Shown here: positions 57,679-64,000 of the stretch, in pieces
Position numbering within the stretch: the stretch's first letter is position 1
Layout: each line of letters opens with the position of its first letter
Position numbers and translations under genes: made by a program
Notes under the pieces: model-generated
What the model was told of the DNA's origin: nothing
The model's database searches: none
What the model saw: only the letters and a program-made list of their open reading frames with translations
Source of the DNA: Microlunatus flavus
Lineage (GTDB): Bacteria; Actinomycetota; Actinomycetes; Propionibacteriales; Propionibacteriaceae
NCBI RefSeq assembly: GCF_900110855.1
Contig: NZ_FOFA01000008.1
Coordinates: 68,521-132,520, forward strand
Length of the DNA: 64,000 nt
Direction: 5' to 3'

Positions 57679-58620
57679 GTGGCGGCGGGCAGGCCGAGCC
57701 TGCAGCAGCTCGTCTACTTCCTCGCGGCGGTCGAGCACCGCTCCTTCGCCGCCGCCGCGCACACGCTCTACATCGCCCAGCCGAGCCTGTCGGACCAGGT
57801 GCGGCGCCTGGAGACGACCCTCGGCGTCACCCTGTTCATCCGCACCAACCGCCAGCTCCAGCTGACCGACGCCGGCCGGATGCTCGTGCCCTGGGCCGAG
57901 AAGGTGCTGCGCGACGTCGAGGACCTCACCGCGGCCGTGCGGGACGTCCGCGAGCTGGCCGGCGGGACGGTGTCGTTCGGCACGTTCAGCAGCGCCCACC
58001 TCTACCTGCTGCCCGCCCTGACCGCCGAGTTCGGCCGGCGGCACCCCGACGTGTCCATCCGCGTCCAGGGCCTCAACTCCTCCGAGGTCGCCGACGCCGT
58101 CCGCTCCGGCGACCTCGAGGCCGGGCTCGTGCAGCTGCCCATCGACGACCGCGGCCTGTGGGTCAGCCGGCCGGTCCTCACCGACACCGTCGTGTACGTG
58201 AGCGCGGAACCCTCGCGGACCGCGGCCCCGGTCGACGTCGAGCAGCTCAGCACCCGTCGGCTGATCCTGTCCGAGGCACGGTGGACGCGCGACGACCCGC
58301 TGCGCCGCAGCCTCACCGAGCGCGCCCAGCGCGCCGGCGTCGCGCTGCACCCCTCCGTCGAGGTCGAGTTCCAGACCGCGGCCGTCGAGCTGGCCGCCTA
58401 CGGGGTCGGCGACTCGCTGGTGTCCTACCTCGTCACGCAGTGGTCCGGCTTCCCCGCGAACCTGCGCTGGGTCCGCCTCGAGCCCGTGTTCGAGGAGCAC
58501 TTCGCCTTCGTCACGCGACCGGGCGGGTCGCTGAGCCCGGCGACGCGCGCGTTCATGGACCTCGCCGAGCAGCACATCCGGGCGCTCCAGGCCAAGGCCG
58601 ACGCGGGGCGTACGGGCTGA
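57679..58620 (+). CDS. LysR-family transcriptional regulator
   Basis: A 313-aa LysR-type regulator. The N-terminal winged helix-turn-helix (about 5-63) includes SFAAAAHTLYIAQPSLSDQV; the effector domain (about 90-300) follows. GTG 57679 has GGAGG (57668-57672) 6 nt upstream. The longer frame upstream is shadow of the SDR gene. It may regulate the SDR gene or distant genes; the intergenic spacer before it is only 29 bp. Confidence 0.88.
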   Translation: MAAGRPSLQQLVYFLAAVEHRSFAAAAHTLYIAQPSLSDQVRRLETTLGVTLFIRTNRQLQLTDAGRMLVPWAEKVLRDVEDLTAAVRDVRELAGGTVSFGTFSSAHLYLLPALTAEFGRRHPDVSIRVQGLNSSEVADAVRSGDLEAGLVQLPIDDRGLWVSRPVLTDTVVYVSAEPSRTAAPVDVEQLSTRRLILSEARWTRDDPLRRSLTERAQRAGVALHPSVEVEFQTAAVELAAYGVGDSLVSYLVTQWSGFPANLRWVRLEPVFEEHFAFVTRPGGSLSPATRAFMDLAEQHIRALQAKADAGRTG

Positions 58621-58634
58621 GGGCTCGGCAGAAC

Positions 58635-58787
58635 GCTCCCTGAGCTCGTCGAAGGGCCTCGACGAGGTGGGCTCTGCTCGCTGGGAGTACGCCAACCCGT
58701 TCCGGGCCCTTCGACAGGCTCAGGGAGCGTTCTCGGGCCCTTCGACAGGCTCAGGGAGCGTTCCTGCCCTTCGACGAGCTCAGCGGA
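58635..58787. repeat. Cluster of four dispersed repeats in inverted arrangement
   Basis: One copy reads GAGCTCGTCGAAGGGC (within 58635-58657) on the plus strand. Three read the other way: GCCCTTCGACAGGCTCAGGG at 58706-58725 and 58737-58756, and GCCCTTCGACGAGCTCAG at 58766-58783. The opposed copies could pair into a large hairpin between the convergent LysR and small hypothetical genes. The rest of 58621-58790 holds nothing else. Confidence 0.85.
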
Positions 58788-58790
58788 ACG

Positions 58791-59372
58791 TCAGCGGCAG
58801 GCGCCGACGACCGTACGGCTGACGGCGCGGTCGAGGAGGTCGAGGACGTCGGCGCGGGTGGTGGTCGGGGCGTCGTTCCAGGCCGTGAGGACGCGGAGCT
58901 TGGCCTGGCGGCGGTGGTGGGCGTCGACGCGGCCGGGCGGGAGCGAACCGTGCCCCATCCGCTCGTGCAGCGCCTCGTAGAGCTCGTCGACCGCACCCCA
59001 CACGTCGTCGTGGGTCGTGGCGCGGTCGGGGTCCTCGGCGCGCCGCAGCATCGCGCCGACCAGGCAGGCCCCGGCCACGGTGCCGGTCGGGCGGACCAGC
59101 GCGAAGGCCTCCGCCGACGTCGCGAGCCGGACGGTCCCGCCGTCGGCGCCCACGCTGAACCACGCCCGCTGCGCCCAGCCGTGCTCGACGAGGTCGGTCC
59201 GGGCCTGCTCCAGGGCGGCACGCACCCGGTCGAGCCGGCGCGACCAGGCGACGCCCGGGTCGTCCTGCGGCACGACGTAGGGCGGCGCGGGCGGGACCGG
59301 CAGCGTGGCCCGGAACCGCGACCAGGCCGCACGGAGCGCCTCGGCCGGTCGGGCCCGCTCGCTGGTCGTCAT
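58791..59372 (-). CDS. Small protein, possibly DUF6197-like
   Basis: A 193-aa protein, no signal or membrane segment. The pattern of a WxSVGADGGTVRLA segment, a CLVGAMLRRAEDPD helix and a C-terminal VLTAWNDAPTTTRADVLDLL resembles DUF6197-type proteins of actinobacteria, but I cannot check this. ATG 59372 is 7 nt after a minus-strand CATGCT -10-like hexamer. The open frame to 59576 would run into the divergent gene's leader. Function unknown. Confidence 0.6.
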   Translation of the reverse strand: MTTSERARPAEALRAAWSRFRATLPVPPAPPYVVPQDDPGVAWSRRLDRVRAALEQARTDLVEHGWAQRAWFSVGADGGTVRLATSAEAFALVRPTGTVAGACLVGAMLRRAEDPDRATTHDDVWGAVDELYEALHERMGHGSLPPGRVDAHHRRQAKLRVLTAWNDAPTTTRADVLDLLDRAVSRTVVGACR

Positions 59373-59491
59373 GGTCGAGAGCATGCGCCCGGACCAGCCC
59401 ATCCACAAGACCCCTGCGGATGTGCCGCTGGCGCCGGGTCCATAGCCGGGCGTACGGTCTGCTCGCCCACCCCGTACCTCGGAGGTCCCTC

Positions 59492-61162
59492 GTGCCGCAG
59501 ATCCGTCCCTCGGTGCTCGCCGCCGGTCTCGCCACCGCGGTGCTCGCCGCGCTGGTGGCCCCGCCGGCCGGCGCACAGCCTGTCACCCCGGCCGCGCCGG
59601 CCAGCGCGGCGGTCGACGTCGCCGCCCGCTCGGCCTCGTCCGCCCGGGCGGTGCTCGCCCCGCGGACGCACTTCACCATGAAGCCGGACGGGTCGAGCGG
59701 TCGTACGCAGGGCGGCGAGGGCATCCCGAACATCGACTCGGTCAAGAAGACGATCGCCACCTACTACGGCGACCCGGGCACGGGCATCGCCAGCAAGACC
59801 ACGTCGCCCTACATCTCCGAGATGCGCGCCATCGTGCGCCGCCAGGACGCGACGCTGCAGAAGCGCTACGACCAGGCCAGGAAGCACCACCAGAAGCCGA
59901 CGCTCGTCTTCGACACCGACGACACCACGCTCTTCACCTACGACATGGAGGCGAGTGCCATGCACTTCACCTTCGACCCCAAGATCCAGCAGCAGTGGAT
60001 CGACGACCAGCGCTTCGCCGCGACGCCGGCGATGGTCGCCTACGTCAACCGTGCGGCCAAGATCGGCTACACGATCATCGGGTTGACCGGCCGGTCGGCC
60101 GGCCAGGAGGACCTGACCCTGGCCAACCTCCGCAAGGTCGGCTACACCGCGTTCACGGCGAAGAACTTCTACACCAAGTGGCAGGGCACCAAGCCCTCGT
60201 ACATCCGCTGCGTCGACGTGAAGGCGTGCACGACCGTCGAGTACAAGGCCGGCACCCGTCGCTACCTGGAGCGCAAGCGGGGCCTGACCATCGTCGCCAA
60301 CTACGGCGACCAGTGGAGCGACCTGCAGGGCGGGTACGCCGACCACACGGTCAAGCTGCCCAACCCGACCTACTACCTGCCGTCGCCCGACCTGCCCGGG
60401 AAGACGCAGAAGAAGCTCAGCCCCCGCACGCACTTCACCATGGCGCCCGACGGCTCCAGCGGCCAGTACGTCGGCGGCGAGGGCATCCCGAACATCGACT
60501 CGGTCAAGAAGACGATCGCGGTCTACTACGGCGACCCCGGCACGGGCATCGCCAGCAAGACCCGCTCGCCCTACATCAGCGAGCTCAAGAAGATCGCGAA
60601 GAAGCAGCGCAAGGCCCTGAAGGCCCGCTACCGCGCCGCGGTGGCCCGGGGCGAGAAGCCGGCTCTGGTCTTCGACACCGACGACACGACGCTGTTCACG
60701 TACGACATGGAGGTGCACGACATGCACTTCACGTTCGACCCCAAGCTCCAGGACGAGTGGGTGCAGGACGAGCGGTTCCCGGCGACGCCGGCGATGGTGT
60801 CCTACGTGAAGGCGGCCGAGAAGGCGGGCTTCACGATCTTCGGTCTGACCGGTCGCAACGACGGCCAGAAGGCTGCGACGATCAAGAACCTGGTCAAGGT
60901 GGGCTACCCGGCCGACGCCTTCGTGGCCGACCGCTTCTTCACCAAGCCGGTGAGCGGGTCGCCGTACCCGGCGTGGGTCTCCGGCTGCGCGGCCGGCTCG
61001 ACCTGCACGACGATCGAGTACAAGTCCAAGACGCGCGCGCACATCGAGGACGACCTCGGCTACACGGTCGTCGCGAACTACGGCGACCAGTACTCCGACC
61101 TGCTCGGCGGCTACGCCGACCGGGCGGTCAAGCTGCCCAACCCGACCTACTACCTCCCCTGA
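59492..61162 (+). CDS. Secreted protein with two tandem HAD acid-phosphatase-like domains
   Basis: A 556-aa exported protein. The signal peptide (about 1-28, ending PAGAQ) follows GTG 59492, which has GGAGG (59481-59485) upstream. Two closely similar HAD subfamily IIIB-like domains follow (about 58-300 and 305-556). Each carries the DxDxT motif (DTDDTT at 141-146 and 395-400), a Thr motif (IGLTGR, FGLTGR) and the GDQxSD acidic loop (272-277 and 531-536). HAD nucleophile and general acid residues look intact in both, so both may be active phosphatases. The substrate is unknown. DNA identity between the halves is high in places. Confidence 0.87.
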   Translation: MPQIRPSVLAAGLATAVLAALVAPPAGAQPVTPAAPASAAVDVAARSASSARAVLAPRTHFTMKPDGSSGRTQGGEGIPNIDSVKKTIATYYGDPGTGIASKTTSPYISEMRAIVRRQDATLQKRYDQARKHHQKPTLVFDTDDTTLFTYDMEASAMHFTFDPKIQQQWIDDQRFAATPAMVAYVNRAAKIGYTIIGLTGRSAGQEDLTLANLRKVGYTAFTAKNFYTKWQGTKPSYIRCVDVKACTTVEYKAGTRRYLERKRGLTIVANYGDQWSDLQGGYADHTVKLPNPTYYLPSPDLPGKTQKKLSPRTHFTMAPDGSSGQYVGGEGIPNIDSVKKTIAVYYGDPGTGIASKTRSPYISELKKIAKKQRKALKARYRAAVARGEKPALVFDTDDTTLFTYDMEVHDMHFTFDPKLQDEWVQDERFPATPAMVSYVKAAEKAGFTIFGLTGRNDGQKAATIKNLVKVGYPADAFVADRFFTKPVSGSPYPAWVSGCAAGSTCTTIEYKSKTRAHIEDDLGYTVVANYGDQYSDLLGGYADRAVKLPNPTYYLP

Positions 61163-61176
61163 CCGGTCCACGCCGC

Positions 61177-61701
61177 GTGGGCGGCGAGGGGCCCGTCGCG
61201 CCCCTCGTCGTCACGCTCGCGCTGCCGGACGACGTGCAGGCCGAGCTCGACGCGCTGCGGCGGCGGTGGTTCCCGGCTGGCCGGACCGCGGTCGGGGCGC
61301 ACCTGACCCTCTTCCACGCCGTGCCTGGTGAGCACGAGGGGCGGGTCCGGGCCGACCTGGCCGACGCGGCCGGTCGTGGCCCGCTGCCGTTGCGCGTCAG
61401 CGGCGTCATGAGCCTCGGCCGCGGGGCGGCGTACGCGGTGGACAGCCCGGAGCTCGCCCGCCGGCACCGGGCCCTGCAGGAGGCGTGGGCGCCGTGGCTC
61501 ACGCGGCAGGACTCCCAGGCGCTGCGCGCGCACGTGACCGTGCAGAACAAGGTCGACGCGAGCGTCGCGCGGGAGACGGTCGAGACGCTGCGGGCGACGT
61601 TCCGCCCGTCCGACGTCGAGGCGGAGGGCTTCGACCTGTGGCGCTACGACGGCGGTCCGTGGACGCACCTGGAGCGGTTCACCGTCGACCAGCGGTCCTG
61701 A
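61177..61701 (+). CDS. 2'-5' RNA ligase family protein (2H phosphoesterase)
   Basis: A 174-aa 2H phosphoesterase-fold protein. Two HxT motifs define the family: H42-L-T (AHLTLFH) and H119-V-T (AHVTVQNK). Such proteins hydrolyse cyclic phosphodiesters or ligate RNA 2'-5'; which applies here is open. GTG 61177 is the first plausible start after the HAD stop (14 nt); the earlier frame is shadow. It converges with the osmoprotectant binding-protein gene. Confidence 0.8.
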   Translation: MGGEGPVAPLVVTLALPDDVQAELDALRRRWFPAGRTAVGAHLTLFHAVPGEHEGRVRADLADAAGRGPLPLRVSGVMSLGRGAAYAVDSPELARRHRALQEAWAPWLTRQDSQALRAHVTVQNKVDASVARETVETLRATFRPSDVEAEGFDLWRYDGGPWTHLERFTVDQRS

Positions 61702-61718
61702 GGACCCTCCCGAACTCC

Positions 61719-61781
61719 CGCCGAGCGGTAGGTTGCGGCGCTCTTTGCGCCCGATCAGGCGCGGCAACCTACCGCTCGGCG
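61719..61781. terminator. Palindromic bidirectional terminator
   Basis: Perfect 18-base arms (61719-61736 and 61764-61781). The 27-nt loop contains its own short hairpin (GCGCC...GGCGC). It lies between convergent genes. Confidence 0.75.
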
Positions 61782-61804
61782 CAGGTGGAGGGGCCCGCGG
61801 ACGA

Positions 61805-61839
61805 CGACGCCCCCGGTGCCAGGGGCACCGAGGGCGTCG
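61805..61839 (-). terminator. Terminator hairpin of the osmoprotectant ABC operon
   Basis: Sixteen-base arms (61805-61820 and 61824-61839) with one mismatch and a 3-nt loop, 28 nt after the binding-protein stop. Confidence 0.65.
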
Positions 61840-61867
61840 AGGTGGAGCGGGGTCGAGCAGGGTCAGG

Positions 61868-62806
61868 TCAGGCGAGGCCCTTGCTCTTCAGCCACGCGGC
61901 CGCGACCTGGTCGGGGTCCTCGCGGCCGACGTCGACCTGCTTGTTGAGCGCGGTCAGCTCCTCGGTCGTGAGCGCGGCCTGGACCGGGTCGAGCGCGGCC
62001 TTGACCTGCGGGTTGTCGGCGACGTCGCCGCGCATGAGGGGCACGACGTTCTGCGGCAGGATCATCGACTGCGGGTCGGCCAGCGGGACGAAGCCGTTGT
62101 CGGCGATGGCGCTGTCGGTGGTGAAGTACTCGCCGAGCTGGATCTTGCCGTCGAGCATGTCCTTGGTCTTGACCGCGGGCGAGTCGTACGGCTTGAACTG
62201 CTTGAGCGTCGCGCCGTAGACGCCCTTGAGACCCTCGGGGCCGTACGGGCGCTGGGCCAGCTCGGACGGGCCGCCGAGCACCATGTTCGCCGAGACGTTC
62301 TTGAGGTCGGCCAGCGAGGTGAGGTTGTTCTTGGCCGAGAAGTCCTTGGTCACCACGTAGACGTCCTGGTCGGCGGCCTTGGAGATCTCGCCGATCTTGA
62401 GGTTGTTCGCCTGCAGCGCCTTCGGCAGGGCCGACGCGAGCTCGTCCTGCGTGGTGGCGGTCGAGCTCTTGTCGATGTAGAGCAGCAGGTTGCCGGTGTA
62501 CTCGGGCACGACCTGGATCGAGTTGTCCTCGAGGGCCTTGATGTAGACCTCGCGGGAGCCGATGTTCGGCTTCGTCGACGCGTCCAGGCCCTTGGCCTTG
62601 AGCGCCTGGGCGTAGACCTCGCCGAGGACCTGGGACTCGGTGAAGTTCGCCGAGCCGACGACGATGGGGGCACCGCCGCCGCTGCTCGCACCGCCCGAGG
62701 GAGGTGCTGAGCTGCCGAGGGGGTTGGCGCTGCCGCCGCCGCACGCGGCGAGGACGAGCGTCGTGATGGTCAGGCCGAGGGCGGCCAACGATCGCTTGAC
62801 GGTCAT
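61868..62806 (-). CDS. Glycine betaine/choline-type ABC substrate-binding lipoprotein
   Basis: A 312-aa OpuAC/OsmX-type binding protein. The signal peptide ends in lipobox LAAC with C22; a Gly/Ser/Pro linker follows. The mature fold starts IVVGSANFTESQVLGEVYAQ, characteristic of quaternary-amine binding proteins, and has several aromatic residues near the cleft. It delivers glycine betaine, choline or a similar osmoprotectant to the permeases encoded upstream. Last gene of the visible operon; ATG 62806 is chosen, the longer frame to 62875 is not needed. Confidence 0.88.
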   Translation of the reverse strand: MTVKRSLAALGLTITTLVLAACGGGSANPLGSSAPPSGGASSGGGAPIVVGSANFTESQVLGEVYAQALKAKGLDASTKPNIGSREVYIKALEDNSIQVVPEYTGNLLLYIDKSSTATTQDELASALPKALQANNLKIGEISKAADQDVYVVTKDFSAKNNLTSLADLKNVSANMVLGGPSELAQRPYGPEGLKGVYGATLKQFKPYDSPAVKTKDMLDGKIQLGEYFTTDSAIADNGFVPLADPQSMILPQNVVPLMRGDVADNPQVKAALDPVQAALTTEELTALNKQVDVGREDPDQVAAAWLKSKGLA

Positions 62807-62858
62807 GGACTGGTCTCCGTGTCTCGGGGCAGGGTGAGTTCCCCACCGACGGGCTGGG

Positions 62859-63557
62859 TCACGCACGCGCGGCAACCGCGGACGCCGCGGTCTTGTTCCG
62901 GGGTGAGCGGCGGGGCCGGGCCCGCCGGGCGGCCACGAGCCCGATCCCGCCGATGAGCAGGTCGAGCAGGATCGCGAGGGCGGCGACGAGCACCGCCCCG
63001 GCGAACATCTGCGGGTAGTCGCGGCTGCGCTGCCCGCTGATCAGCAGCTGACCGAGGCCTCCCCCGGCGGCGAAGGCGGCGACGGTCGCGGTCGCGACCA
63101 CCTGCAGCGTCGCGCTGCGGATGCCCGAGATGACCAGCGGCACGGCGAGCGGCCACTCCACGCGGCCCACGATCTGCCCGCCCGTCATGCCGAGCGCGCG
63201 GGCCGCGTACACGGCGTCGGGGTCGGCCCCCGCCACCCCGGCGGCGGTGGCCGTCAGGATGGCCGGCAGGGCGAGGACGGCGAGCACCAGGACCGTCGGT
63301 CCGAAGCCGGTGCTGGTCAGGAGCACGACGAGCACGAGGAGGCCGATCGACGGGATCGCCCGCGCCGCGTTGCTGATGCCGATGACGAGGAAGCCCCCGC
63401 GACCGGTGTGGCCGATGAGGATGCCGAGCGGGATGGCGATCACGGCACCGATGACGACCGCGGCCGCGGTGTAGGCCAGGTGCTGCAGGAGCAGCGTGCC
63501 CGTGCCGCCGTCGCCGCTCCACTTGCTGGCGTCGAGGAGGTAGGAGAAGTAGTTCAT
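62859..63557 (-). CDS. Osmoprotectant ABC transporter permease
   Basis: A 232-aa permease with about five helices and the docking loop ARALGMTGGQIVGRVEWPLA. Small permeases of this type work in pairs with a homologous second permease. Its start overlaps the stop of the partner by 4 nt (ATGA, 63554-63557). A basic tail rich in Arg closes the protein. Confidence 0.9.
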   Translation of the reverse strand: MNYFSYLLDASKWSGDGGTGTLLLQHLAYTAAAVVIGAVIAIPLGILIGHTGRGGFLVIGISNAARAIPSIGLLVLVVLLTSTGFGPTVLVLAVLALPAILTATAAGVAGADPDAVYAARALGMTGGQIVGRVEWPLAVPLVISGIRSATLQVVATATVAAFAAGGGLGQLLISGQRSRDYPQMFAGAVLVAALAILLDLLIGGIGLVAARRARPRRSPRNKTAASAVAARA

Positions 63558-64000
63558 GCGGTGCGCCGCCTCCGGGCCCAGGGCAGCGTGCCCCGTTGGA
63601 CGAGCAGGATGATCGCGTCGGCGATGAGCGCCAGCAGCAGCGTGAGCACGAGCGCCACGATGATCGGCGTGAAGAAGTTCCGGTTGAAGCCGGTGTCGAA
63701 GAGCTGGCCGAGCGCCCCGCCGCCGACGACGACGGCCACGCTGACCAGGGCGATGTTGGAGACGGTGACGACCCGCAGGCCCGCGAACACCACGGGCATG
63801 GCGAGCGGCAGTTCCACCTTCACCAGGCGCGCGAACCACCCGAAGCCGACCGCCGACGCCGACTGCTTGACCGCCGACGGCACCGAGCGCAACCCGTCGA
63901 CCACGCTGCGCACCAGCAGGGCGACGGAGTAGATGGTCAGGGCGACGGCGATGTTCACCGGGCTGAGGATCGAGGTGCCGAGCACGACCGGCAGCGCGAC
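63554..64000 (-). CDS. Osmoprotectant ABC transporter permease, 5' end outside the window
   Basis: The visible 148 residues (all but the N-terminus) belong to a second permease of the same family, with the docking loop KQSASAVGFGWFARLVKVELP and the terminal helices. The reading frame is open to the right edge, so the gene is truncated by the window, not broken. The ATPase gene probably lies further right. Confidence 0.88.
   Translation of the reverse strand, partial: VALPVVLGTSILSPVNIAVALTIYSVALLVRSVVDGLRSVPSAVKQSASAVGFGWFARLVKVELPLAMPVVFAGLRVVTVSNIALVSVAVVVGGGALGQLFDTGFNRNFFTPIIVALVLTLLLALIADAIILLVQRGTLPWARRRRTA

Overview
The window is about 64 kb of very GC-rich DNA with dense, short-spaced genes and strong third-position GC bias. 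It carries the gene order dnaK-grpE-dnaJ-hspR with HAIR operators, many GTG starts, and many apparently leaderless promoters (a TANNNT hexamer 6-7 nt before the start codon). Together these point to a high-GC actinomycete chromosome. Propionibacteriales-like (Nocardioides/Microlunatus relatives) is plausible, but the genus cannot be settled from sequence alone. I see no rRNA, tRNA, CRISPR array, transposase or prophage. The region looks chromosomal, made of housekeeping blocks interleaved with accessory catabolic islands.

Layout. 1-4.4 kb: aminotransferase, membrane protein, spermidine-synthase-like protein, CorA transporter and a SEC-C protein. 4.4-7.1 kb: clpB with two HAIR operators. 7.2-13.1 kb: a divergent IclR regulator and a five-gene operon (CoA-transferase, citryl-CoA-lyase-like protein, LigB-type and LigA-type dioxygenase subunits, amidohydrolase), which looks like an uncharacterised aromatic ring-cleavage pathway. 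13.2-15.4 kb: SulP transporter and a Phd/PIN toxin-antitoxin pair. 15.5-23.5 kb: GH38 alpha-mannosidase, sugar ABC importer and LacI regulator with two operators. 23.5-37.8 kb: APC permease, dipeptide-type ABC importer, 2-hydroxyacid dehydrogenase, aminotransferase, LysR, SDR, beta-propeller protein, RidA and a VOC protein, together a second catabolic island for an unknown amino compound.

37.8-41.3 kb: DUF2786 protein, LLM flavin oxidoreductase and a LigD-type polymerase domain. 41.4-45.8 kb: the heat-shock operon dnaK-grpE-dnaJ-hspR. 45.8-46.1 kb: a tandem-repeat array. 46.1-55.8 kb: DoxX, ECF sigma factor, two-component system, ABC exporter, and a GT39 / GT2-GtrA / GtrA set for lipid-linked sugar transfer to the envelope. 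55.8-64 kb: a second LigD-type polymerase domain, SDR, LysR, a small hypothetical, a secreted phosphatase made of two tandem HAD domains, a 2'-5' RNA ligase-like protein, and an osmoprotectant-type ABC importer that runs off the right edge.

HspR, encoded at 41.4 kb, probably represses both its own operon and clpB at 7 kb, because both promoters carry two HAIR sites and the proximal one overlaps the -10 in the same way. Long intergenic palindromes, mostly at convergent gene ends, act as probable terminators. A dispersed repeat related to CCCTTCGACAGGCTCAGGG occurs at least seven times, including twice inside a permease reading frame.
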